The translations under genes were made by a program, and so were the position numbers. This document shows, one piece after another, positions 41,360 to 52,489 of a stretch of 64,000 nt of DNA (positions are counted from its first letter, which is position 1; each line of letters begins with the position of its first letter). Where the stretch lies: the NCBI GenBank assembly GCA_963556255.1, contig OY744609.1, positions 7,672,737 to 7,736,736 on the forward strand. Reading direction: 5' to 3'. The notes below the pieces were generated by a model, which worked only from the letters and a program-made list of their open reading frames with translations, did no database searches and had not been told where the DNA came from. This DNA comes from Allolobophora icterica (lineage: Eukaryota; Annelida; Clitellata; Crassiclitellata; Lumbricidae).

Positions 41360-42429
41360 TCGCAATGAAATCTCGCTCCAGGAATTTCCTGTTCGACTTG
41401 AGGCGGAAATGATTAATAAGAGCAGACAGAAACATATGGAGACGGAGAGACCAGGGGTGTCTACCAATGGGGAGGTTGGGAGAACGATCTCCCACGGTTG
41501 CCAGAAGTGAACAGGCAGGGGGGGATAACGTTACTGGTCGGAAAACAGTTTTAACGAACATTTATATTATAATAATTTTCTTATTTCAGTTGTTAGCTTG
41601 TAGTAACTTTTCTTATGTGATGCTGATGTGTATAATAAATTAATTTACAGTTCTGAGTAACTTTGAGCCTCTTATATATAAGTCGGCCAAAGTGTGTGTG
41701 TGGGGAGGGGGTTGTTCTCCCATTCCAGCCTTTCCAGGTTGTGGGATAGACGCCACTTGGAGAGACGGACTGGACTGACAGATAGAAAAACTAACGGGCA
41801 GCAAACAGAGAGACAGACAGAGACTGATACAAGGAAAGACTGACAGAGGTACATGCAAACATACCGACGGCATGACACACAGATACATACAGACAGATAT
41901 ACACAGAGACATGCAGGCATACATACAAACAGACTGACAGACGGTCGGACACACGCTGATACAGTCAGATAGAAAGTGAAATGATTGAAATGACAGACTG
42001 ACACAGAAAGACGGACATAGAGACAGAGGGACTGTAGTATCTCCTCCACAGGCAACCAGACGGACACAAACAGACAGAAAGAAATAGGATGACTTTCAGG
42101 TAGACACAGGCAGACAAAGACAAACACGCGCAAGGATAGACAGACATCTTACTACTGGTTCACGTTTTCATTATTCATCCCTTCTATATAACCATCCATC
42201 CATGCATCCATCCATTCATCCATCCATCCATCATATGAATGTGGGGGTGAAGTGGAATGGCACCCAGTGCACCTGGATCGCTTAAAGCCCATCACCATTA
42301 CCATCCATCTGCCCCAGATGGATTGTGATGGTGCTTCTGCTGCTGTTGATGCCGCAGGCAGAGTTACTTTATGCTACAGATGCTGGCCAGACCCTCACCC
42401 TCTCCCACCCCTCGGCCTCCAGGGCGCCG

Positions 42430-43250
42430 TCTTTAACTCCACAATTTGCATACTCCTCTTTAACATCCTCCTCTTCCGTCTACTCCTCTTCCTCCCGGGC
42501 TTCCTCGTCGTCCTCTTCATCTTTGTCTTCCTCTTCCTCCTCCTCTTCCTCCGTCTCCTTCTCTTTCTCATTCTCCTCCTCTCCTCGTTCATCATCAACT
42601 TCCGCACTTCTAAGTTTCCGCCTCCACATCTTCCTATCTTCTATCTCGTCTTCCTCCACTTTTCCTTCCTCCTCAACGTCCTGTCCAGCCTTTTCTCTGT
42701 CCTCCTCTGCGTCTTCCTCGCCCTCCTCCTCTCTCCTTTCTTTTATTCCTCATCCACTTCCGCATTTCGCCTCTGCGTCTTCCGCATATTCTTCCTCACC
42801 TCCCTCCAGCTTTTCTTCTTCCTCCGCCATATTCCTTTTACTCTTCGTCCCCTCTCTCCGTACACCATCTTCCTACATCAATTCCTCCTCCTCTTTCTTC
42901 TCTTTCTTCTCTTCCTCTTCCTCCTCTTCCACATTTCCTCTTCTTCTTCCTCCTCCTCCTCCTCCTCCTCCTCCTCCTCTTTCTCCCCTTCTCTTCCCCT
43001 TCCTCCTCTTCCTACTCTTTCTCTTGCTCCTCCTCCTCTTCCTCTTCAAATCCCCTCCTCTTCTTCCTCTTCCTCCTCTTTCTGCTCTTCCTCCTCCTCC
43101 ACTTCCACCTCTCCTTCTCCTCCTGCTCCTGCTCCTGCTCCTGGTCCTCCTGCTCCTCCTCTACTTCCCATTCCTCCTCCACTCTTGCACCAGATTCCTC
43201 TTCAGAACCGGCGCCACCCGACGGCAACCCAAGAATTTCTCTCCGTCTCT
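42430..43250. repeat. CTT/TCC polypyrimidine tract, ~800 bp
   Basis: Strong strand asymmetry: the plus strand is almost all C and T. The 350-codon open frames in two plus-strand phases come from the lack of purines and not from coding. Confidence 0.9.
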
Positions 43251-43769
43251 TTATCCCTCTGCGTCTCTCTCTTTCTCCGTCTCTCTGCCACGCTGCCTGC
43301 GTGCGTCCAGCTGTAGATCCACTTATCAGCGCAAAGTATTCGATTCATGTTACTACGAGTTCATTCTTGTAGTCAGGAAAGACTAATTCCGATTATTCGG
43401 AATTACTGACTCTTGAAAATTTCTCTCTGCATCCAACTCAAGATATGAACTTCGATGTATTAGTCTTAATAGTTACATTAGTATTGGGCTCCTGGGGGCT
43501 CTGGGTACCTGGTCCGAAGTTCTGGAAGTCCCAGCCCCGCTACGAGCGTTATCAGTTCTTTCTTGTCCTCGGGTCCAATTACTCGCCTTGTTCCAATTCA
43601 ATTATTCCCCGTGTACCCAAGTTCTTCGTTTCCTGACCAATTGGATCTCGACCGTGCTGTTCCGATGGAAGACGATCCCAAACTACGATTTCACATGCAG
43701 TAACCATTGTTTGAGACCGCGTGCATTAGAAGTCATTAGATTTAATTAGGCTGGATTGGATCATATTAG

Positions 43770-44348
43770 CAGGGCTGTAGTGGTAAAATTTTAGGTGAGT
43801 ATACGCTACCGGTGACCAGCGGCGTCAGTAGGGCTGGTGTCACCCTAAAAAAATTTGAAGACGTTTTTTTAGGAATTCGTCTAAGAAAAATTTCAGACTT
43901 TTCACAAATTCCCTTCAAATTTTCTGACTTTTTACGATTTCGTCTCTGAAAAAGTTGATGACCTTTTTTTAAGTCATTCGCCCTAAAAACCTCTCAAAAC
44001 CTCTCTTTTTCCTCCAAATTTCATTACTCAGGTCTCTACAGAGGTAAGTATACGCTGTATACCCGCGTATACCCTCGTCTAGAGCAGTGGCGGCGCCAGG
44101 GGTGGGCTAGGGGGTGCTTAGCCCCCCCAAACTGTGGCTCAGCCCCCCAAACAAAACGCTGGAAATCTCTGAAGCTTTGCAATGCTAACAAAGAAGGAAG
44201 GGAGAAAGGGAAGAGCTTAGGGCTTCAGCCCCCCCAAACCTGAAATCCTGGCGCTGCCACTGGTCTAGAGCCCTGAGTATACGCTCTCAAATTTCTCTAG
44301 AGGTGAGTATACGCTGTATATCCGCGTATATCCTCGACTACAGCCCTG
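43770..44348 (+). mobile_element. hAT-type MITE with exact 8-bp target duplication, carrying nested insertions
   Basis: CAGGGCTGTAGTGG at the left and ACTACAGCCCTG at the right, flanked by CATATTAG on both sides (43762-43769, 44349-44356). It is the same family as 11647-11842, enlarged by internal insertions, including the element at 44085-44262 and a fragment of the 32295 family near 43815. Confidence 0.85.
44085..44262 (+). mobile_element. Nested hAT-type MITE, 178 bp, exact 8-bp target duplication
   Basis: CAGTGGCGGCGCCAGGG and CCTGGCGCTGCCACTG are the ends. GTCTAGAG flanks both sides (44077-44084, 44263-44270). The interior has CTTAGCCCCCCCAAAC. It sits inside the element at 43770-44348. 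Confidence 0.9.
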
Positions 44349-44359
44349 CATATTAGATT

Positions 44360-46125
44360 AGACTGATTAGGTTGGATTGGTTTGGATTGGTTTAGATTAT
44401 ATTGGATTGGTTTAGATTAGGCTGGATTGGTTTGGATTGGTTTAGATTAGGTTGGATTGGTTTGGATTGGTTTAGATTAGGTTGGATTGGTTTAGATTAG
44501 GTTGGATTGGTTTAGATTAGGTTGGATTGGTTTGGATTGGTTTAGATTAGGTTGGATGGGTTTGGATTGGTTTAGATTAGGTTGGATTGGTTTGGATTGG
44601 TTTAGATTATATTGGATTGGTTTAGATTAGGCTGGATTGGTTTGGATTGGTTTAGATTAGGTTGGATTGGTTTGGATTGGTTTAGATTAGGTTGGATTGG
44701 TTTAGATTAGGTTGGATTGGTTTGGATTGGTTTAGATTATATTGGATTGGTTTAGATTAGGCTGGATTGGTTTGGATTGGTTTAGATTAGGTTGGATTGG
44801 TTTGGATTGGTTTAGATTAGGTTGGATTGGTTTAGATTAGGCTGGATTGGTTTGGATTGGTTTAGATTAGGTTGGATTGGTTTGGATTGGTTTAGATTAG
44901 GTTGGATTGGTTTAGATTAGGTTGGATTGGTTTGGATTGGTTTAGATTATATTGGATTGGTTTAGATTAGGCTGGATTGGTTTGGATTGGTTTAGATTAG
45001 GTTGGATTGGTTTGGATTGGTTTAGATTAGGTTGGATTGGTTTAGATTAGGTTGGATTGGTTTGGATTGGTTTAGATTAGGTTGGATGGGTTTGGATTGG
45101 TTTAGATTAGGTTGGATTGGTTTGGATTGGTTTAGATTATATTGGATTGGTTTGGATTGGTTTAGATTAGGTTGGATTGGTTTGGATTGGTTTAGATTAT
45201 ATTGGATTGGTTTGGATTGGTTTAGATTAGGTTGGATTGGTTTGGATTGGTTTAGATTAGGTTGGATTGGTTTAGATTAGGTTGGATTGGTTTGGATTGG
45301 TTTAGATTAGGTTGAATTGGTTTGGATTGGTTTAGATTAGGTTGGATTTGTTTGGATTCGTTTAGATTAGGTTGGATTGGTTTGGATTGGTTTAGATATG
45401 GTTGATTTGGTTTGGATTGGTTTAGATTAGGTTGAATTGGTTTAGATTAGGTTGGATTGGTTTGGATTGGTTTAGATTAGGTTGGATTGGTTTGGATTGT
45501 TTAGATTAGGTTGGATTGGTTTGGATTGGTTTAGATTAGGTTGGATTGGTTTGGATTGGTTTAGATTAGGTTGAATTGGTTTGGATTCGTTTAGATTAGG
45601 TTGGATTGGTTTGGATTGGTTTAGATTATATTGGATTGGTTTGGATTGGTTTAGATTAGGTTGGATTGGTTTGGATTGGTTTAGATTAGGTTGAATTGGT
45701 TTGGATTGGTTTAGATTAGGTTGGATTGGTTTGGATTGGTTTAGATTATGTTGGATTGGTTTGGATTCGTTTAGATTAGGTTGGATTGGTTTGGATTGGT
45801 GTAGATTAAGTTGGATTGGTTTGGATTGGTTTAGATTAGGTTGGATTGGTTTGGATTGGTTTAGATTAGGTTGGATTGGTTTGGATTGGTGTAGATTAGG
45901 TTGGATTGGTTTGGATTGGTTTAGATTAGGTTGGATTGGTTTGGATTGGTGTAGATTAGGTTGGATTGGTTTGGATTGGTTTAGATTAGGTTGGATTGGT
46001 TTGGATTGGTTTAGATTAGGTTGGATTGGTTTGGATTGGTGTAGATTAGGTTGGATTGGTTTGGATTGGTTTAGATTAGGTTGGATTGGTTTGGATTGGT
46101 TTAGATTAGGTTGGTTGGACTGGAT
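44360..46125. repeat. 30-bp minisatellite, ~1.77 kb
   Basis: Built from a 30-bp unit with two near-identical 10-bp parts (TTGGATTGGT twice) and a third TTAGATTAGG, interspersed with 20-bp units lacking one part. Variants ATTATA and GTAGATTAGG recur in blocks, showing higher-order duplication. The 175- and 234-codon frames are repeat artefacts. Confidence 0.95.
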
Positions 46126-46289
46126 TGGATTGGTTTTCCACAGAGCTGTATATAAAGTTAGATTTGAAACCGTCATTTTGCTAGTTGTTCATTGCTTGCA
46201 TTTTTGTTTAGTGTTTCTCTCATACTAATAAAACTTTACTTGCTATTTAGATTAGATTAAGCTGGATTGGATCAGTTGTTCACATGCCT

Positions 46290-46440
46290 GACTCTCTCTC
46301 TGGTAGCCGTAAAATCGCACTCGGACCTTCCCTACTGGACAATCCCCTTTGATTTACTTGAAGCTGGTGCCCTGCGCTTAGTTTTAGAGTAGCACTTTGG
46401 AAATTTGGAGTGTATATGGTTACGGTTACGATTGCGATTA
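46290..46440 (-). mobile_element. SINE body copy (minus)
   Basis: GTAAAATCGCACTCGGACCT and GGTGCCCTGCGCTTAG, ending in CGATTACG; it follows the family order. Confidence 0.5.
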
Positions 46441-46724
46441 CGGTTGTTTACGACATATTTTTACTACTCAGAGGTATTAGTCTTTCGACGTCTTTGCCAA
46501 ATACGCGTCTGCTGCTCAAGAAAAATGCCTACACGAAGTTACGAAGTCTGTAGACATAAAAATCGTCGGCGTTCGATTGGAGGTCACATGCCCGGCTGTA
46601 ACAGATAGGCAAGCGCGGTTCACAGTACGTGGGATAAGAAGTTCCCAGCGGGGCAAAGAATTTTTAGCCACCCGAACGACGCATCGGACAATCATGCACG
46701 TCCATTCTAGGATCCGTCGCATTG

Positions 46725-46746
46725 CGGACAGACAGACAGACAGACG

Positions 46747-46777
<31 letters not shown>

Positions 46778-47105
46778 GGACAGACGGACCGACGGACAGA
46801 CAGACAGAGACACATTTTGACACCTCTAGACACAGACATACACACATATATAGACTGACTGACAGACAGACAGGCAGAGACACTCTAAACACAGACAGAG
46901 ACACACATATATAGACTGACAGACAGACAGACTGACAGACTGACTGACAGACAGACAGGTAGAGACACATGACACACTTTTCTAAACACAGACAGACAGA
47001 CAGACAGACAGCTCTAAACACAGACAGACAGACAGAAAGACAGATAAACAGAAAGACAGACAGGCAGAGACACGTTGACACACTTTTCTAAACACAGACA
47101 CACGG
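46725..47105. repeat. (GACA)n-rich tract
   Basis: Tetranucleotide repeat with interruptions; cysteine/serine/leucine minus frames are artefacts. Confidence 0.9.
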
Positions 47106-47690
47106 ACAGACGGATACGCAGAGCGGGGCTAACTTTTAAGTCGCATTGCTAAGCGCTGATGCATGCATGCGTCGGGCAAGATCTAAATTTAGCTCCTCGC
47201 AGCTGCATGCGCTCATGCATGCGCGTGAAATGTAACTCCCACCCACTCAATTCCAATCTCCCCCTCCTCTTCCGCATCTGGGTATCATGCAGCTTCAGAG
47301 ACAAGCCATCACTCGGCTCTTTCGGTTCCAACGGGACGGCATCGCTCCATCACTGCTGAGACGTTGCGGGGTTCCAGGTCTTGGAGAACTGCTGAGTCTG
47401 AAACATCGCGTCGCAGCACCTCTTCATTTGTTCGGCGCCAAGTCTTGGAAGGCTGCATTGTCTAGATAGGAGCGTCGCGGATCCTCTTCTGTCGCCAAGT
47501 CTTCGAGAACTGAAGATTCGTCACAGAAGATTCTTCACTTCAAACCCTTCAAGAATCGACCTCGTCAGTTAACAGAGAAGTTCCAAAGTCTTGGAGAGGC
47601 ATTCGAGACAATAAAGGACACAGACTCGTTGGCATCACTCTAGCTGATTTCTGTTCTTCTCGTCTGCAACCGAAGAAAGAAAGGAGGAAG

Positions 47691-49916
47691 ATGGCGCTAG
47701 CGGCTTTTAACACGATGAGCGCAATCAAAAAGAAGATGCATTACATGAAACAGGAGCGAGAGAATGCCTTTGATAACACAGATCAACTTGAACAAAAGCT
47801 GGTCGAACAAAAAGCCCTCAGCGAAAAGGTAAACAACATAATCTTATCGTAATCACTCTAAAATGCTACTCGTAATCGAAACCTTGAAATTTTTACAGCG
47901 CCCAAAAAGTGAAAGTCCCGAGAACCAGCTTAAAACAGGCGCTTCGTCGATAGGCGGGGGTGATATCGGTTCCAGGTAAAGATCCAAATGGTCAGGAAGG
48001 CAGACAGTCCGACGGCTAAGGAGGGTTGTGTTTGGGTTGAAATGGCGAGGGAGGTAAGGGGAAGATGAGGAGGATTTATGAACGAGCAGTGTTTTCAGTT
48101 TTGAGTGAAAGAACTGTGGAGAGATAACAAGAGGTGAGGTTCTGGTGAGTTCGGAGGATGGATAAGATATTTGGCGTAGTTTTGACGGAAGTTTGTTCCA
48201 GACAGCTGAACAGCCATGGCTATAGCGTGGCTCGCAAATTTTATTTAAAGCGAATTGCAGGGCACCAGCTTATTCACGAGCGCTATACGTCGTGTCAGAG
48301 GAGTTGTTCAGAGAAGTCAAGAGAAGATACGAATCCAGTTGCCAGAGAGAGCAGAGAGAGGATGCAGAGGAGCTGCTGAGACGGGAGACGAGAGAGATTT
48401 GAAGTAGGAATTCTTTAAGATGTGAGACTTTAGTTAGAAGTGGAATGCCCGAAGGGTGACAATGAAGCGTGAGGTAGAAAATGGTGGGCGACGACATTTC
48501 TCGCTATGTAGCGAATATTCATTGCAAGCATTATATATACACACTCGTAGGATTACCCACTATAGGTTGCCTCCTCTCTGCCTTAGTGGACTGATTTTCT
48601 GGATGTTGACCTGACTACCGCTTGGTTTTGGCGTGCCATCGGTTGATTCCTTGTGCATAAAACACCGGCGTATTAGAAGTTACTATTTACACGAAGACTT
48701 GAAGAGCGGGCAGAAAGAGCGAATTCCAGAGTCTTGGACCGACTACCGAAATATTCCGGGAAGCCAATTCCCATCTGTCTCAGAAATACACATTACAGGG
48801 CACCATTTAACAGACAATTTTACTAAATAAACATATTAAATAGAAGTTTGAAAGGCGCTATAAAAATTCTTCAGCTTCTCACTGAACAGTGCGTGTTTTT
48901 GTTGAGTCAGCATGAAGAAGAGATGTCGCTATTGCAAAAGAGGATCCTACAGATTCAAGCGGATTTTCAAATGACGCAGCAGCAACTCGTGGAGGCCAAC
49001 GAAAAACTGGAAGCAACCAACAAACAGCTCAGCTCGGTAGATATAATTATGAGAATCGTCTTAGAATTAATTAATTAATTCATTCATTCGTTCCTTCCTT
49101 CTTTCTCTTTTTCGTTCGTCCATCCGTTCGTTCATACAAAACTTCCTTCTTTCGTCATGCCTTCGTTCATTTCTTCATTCGTTCATTTCTTCATTCGTTC
49201 ATTCCTTCATTCGTTCATTCCTTCATTCGTTCGTTCGTTCACTCGTTCGTTCATTCATTCATTCGTTCGTTCATTCATTCGTTCGTTCATTCCTTCATGC
49301 GTTCATTCATTCATTCAACATCGCTGTACATTGGCTGCAAGTCTTTAGGTTCCACTGCACAGTCAATCTAGTTCCCTCACCCCATACGCTTCTCAGTATT
49401 GCTGGAGCCATGCGTTTGGCTTTCGAGTGGCGCTTTAGAAGTTTGGAGTTTACGATTGCGTTGCCATGGAGTCGAGATGTGATCGTTTCTCGTTTGTACA
49501 TAGATCTTCTTATCACCTCGTTTGTACATGGATCTTCTTTTATAAAGATATAATATTAATAACAAGAAAACGATTGGTGTACCATCGTAGCCCAGCCGAG
49601 GCCGAAGAAAATGGCGCAGTACATGAGTTGATAAGCCACATGACAGCCACATGATATGTTAGAAAGATAGGTCTTGAGCTGTGATTTGAATATCTACTGA
49701 GATTGCGCATTCTTCACATGGTCAGGAACACTGTTCCATGCAGTGGGTCCAGCGACAGAGAAGGAACAGAAGCCAGACCTCGTTGAAGACCACGGGATTG
49801 TAGTTGATTTTTAAATGAGAAAAAATCGTCTATAAATATATATATATGTATGTATATATATATGTATGTATAGATATATGTACTAACGAAGTGATAAGAA
49901 GATACACGTACAAACG

Positions 49917-49966
<50 letters not shown>

Positions 49967-51468
49967 CTTCCTCGTGCTTTGATGTTGAGCATATTTCTTT
50001 CGTTTGTTGTACACGGCACCGCTGCGAGATAATGTCTTCTAAGAGAATAATGAGTCTGGCTGTTCAACGGCCGCAGGCATTAGCCATTAACATCAGTGTA
50101 TCAATAACATGTCCTTTGCACGTGTATCTTCTTATCACCTCGTTTGAACATGGATCTTCTTATCAACTCGTTTGTACATGGATCTTCTTATCAACTCGTT
50201 TGTACATAGATCTTCTTATCAACTCGTTTGTACATGGATCTTCTTATCAACTCGTTTGTACGTGGATCTTCTTATCAACTCGTTTGTACATGGATCTTCT
50301 TATCACCTCGTTTGTACGTGGATCTTCTTATCACCTCGTTTTTACATGATCTTCTTATCAACTCGTTTGTACATGGATCGTCTAATTACCTCGTTTGTAC
50401 ATGTATCTTCTTATCAACTCGTTTGTACATGGATCTTCTTATCACCTCGTTTGTACATTTATCTTCTTATCAACTCGTTTGTACATGTATCTTCTTATCA
50501 ACTCGTTTGTACATGTATCTTCTTATCACCTCGTTTGTACAATGTACATGGATCTTCTTATCACCTCGCTTGTACATGGGTCGTCTTATCACCTCGTTTG
50601 TACTTGTATCTTCTTATCACCTCGTTTGTACTTGTATCTTCTTATCACCTCGTTTGTACATGGATCTTCTTATCAAACTATGTTCCTTCGTTACAAGTCT
50701 ACAATGCATGTGATTTCTCCAGACAAGTATTTAATTTACCAAACTTTATAGCTACTCTGGAGCGCGTAGGCTCTACTCTCGAGTCTGAATACAAATACTA
50801 ATAGTTATTCTCCCCTCCCCAACTCAAGTCTGGCGCCCTTATAAAGCCTGACAGCGTGTGAGTTCTCTGAACTTTCCAGCTCGTGCAAGTTCTTATTCTC
50901 GGACCTCGAGTGATTGAAAGTTACAGATTAATAGCCTATTCATTATTAATAATTCAACGGACGCCATTGCGCATGTATGTGTATGTATCTATGTATGAAC
51001 GTGCATGTGTGAATGAATGTGTATATCTACACGTGTGTGTGAGCGTGTGTAACAACATCTTAGAGCAGCGGTTCTCAACCTTTTTAGGGCTGCGACCCCT
51101 TGATAATATTTTTCAAAGGTGTGGCGACCCCCAACAATAAAATTGATTGGGTTACTGGATCCCCTGCGACTCAGTTTTGCTACCATTATAGTGTTGTAAT
51201 AATAATTAGACTAAATAAATATTAAATATTAAGAAATTATGCTGACAACTTTTTTTTACAAATTTCTAAAGGTTCCAGCCGAACCCTGGTAAATCGTAAG
51301 GCGACCCCCTTGGGGGTCGCGACCCACAGGTTGAGAACCGCTGTCTTAGAGGCTGAGAGCTTGCAGTTGCCAACTTACACTAAAACTATCTCCTCTTCAC
51401 TCAAGGCAGCATGCTCGCTTTTCCATCAACCAAACCATAAACTCCTACAAACGGATAGACAGACAGTC

Positions 51469-51527
<59 letters not shown>

Positions 51528-52415
51528 AAGACAGACAGACAGACAGACAGACAGCATCAGTTTGCTCTTGTCTGTCCTTCTGTCGCTGTGTCTCCCTCTC
51601 CATCTCCTCTTCCCTCTTCCTTTTCCTCTCCTTCTCCTTCTCCCTCTCCTTCTTCTTTTCCATCTCCATCTCCTTCTCCGTCTACCCTTCCCTCTCCTTT
51701 TCAGTCTCCCTCTCACTTTCCTTCTCCCTTTCCCTTTCACTCTCCTTCTCCTTCTCCCCTTCGCTCTCCGTCTCACTCTTCCCTCTTCCTTTTCTTCTTC
51801 TCCCTCTCCTTCTCCTTCTCCCTCTCCCTCTCCTTCTCCCCTTCCTTCTCCGTCTTCTTCTTCTCCTCCCACTCCCTCTCCCTTTCCCTTTCACTCTCCC
51901 TTTTCCCTCTGCTTCTCCGTCTCCTTCTCCTTCTCCCTCTTCCTTTCCCTCTCCCTCTCCCTCTCCCTCTCCCCTTCCATCTCCCTCTCCCTTTCCCTCT
52001 CCTTCTCCCTCTCCGTCTCCCTCTCCTTTAAGGCACCAGATATAAAGCCTGTCAACAGCCGGCGAGGTTAAAGCGCTGAGCTCAGTCGAGACCAAATGGT
52101 TGAGAGGAGTGAGTCAGGTTCCGGAGGGGAGAGAGATCTATAGAGGAAGCTGTTGACTGTGAGGAATGCCCGAAAGACCGTTCCAAAGGCTCCCTAAATC
52201 CACCGGAAAACTTCCGATGGGATAATTGGAACAGATGTGCTTCCTATAGGCTAAAAACTCCATAACTGGAAATGTATCCGTGGCGCCACCTATCTACGAC
52301 GGCGAAAATTGAAAGCATTGTAGAATTAGAGAAAAACAATCAACATGGCTTTCTTGAAAATTATGCGTATTCTCTTTAAAGGCGCTATAGAAATGCTCTT
52401 GCATACCATATATGT

Positions 52416-52489
<74 letters not shown>

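Larger units (their letters stand above)
41400..47690. other. Intergenic region between SAXO and tropomyosin
   Basis: No gene model could be supported. It holds (GACA)n-rich stretches, the polypyrimidine tract, nested MITEs and the 30-bp minisatellite. A 63-codon plus frame at 43445-43636 starts with a hydrophobic segment but has no homology I recognise. Confidence 0.6.

Noticed and set aside
42252..43386. Two 353-354 codon plus-strand frames rich in Leu/Phe/Ser
   Set aside because: They lie on an almost pure C/T tract, where stops are absent because purines are missing; there is no conserved domain or splice logic.
45472..46228. Frames of 175 and 234 codons made of WIGLDWFRLG or PNLNQSKPIQ repeats
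   Set aside because: They are translations of the 30-bp minisatellite, whose length is a multiple of three so open frames persist on both strands.
50172..50801. 209-codon frame with [12 protein letters not shown] repeats
   Set aside because: Translation of the 28-bp minisatellite; adjacent frames give similar repeats, so it is not selected coding sequence.
52417..52487. Telomere-like repeat
   Set aside because: The unit is CAAT, a tetranucleotide repeat like the LINE tails here, not TTAGGG or a variant.
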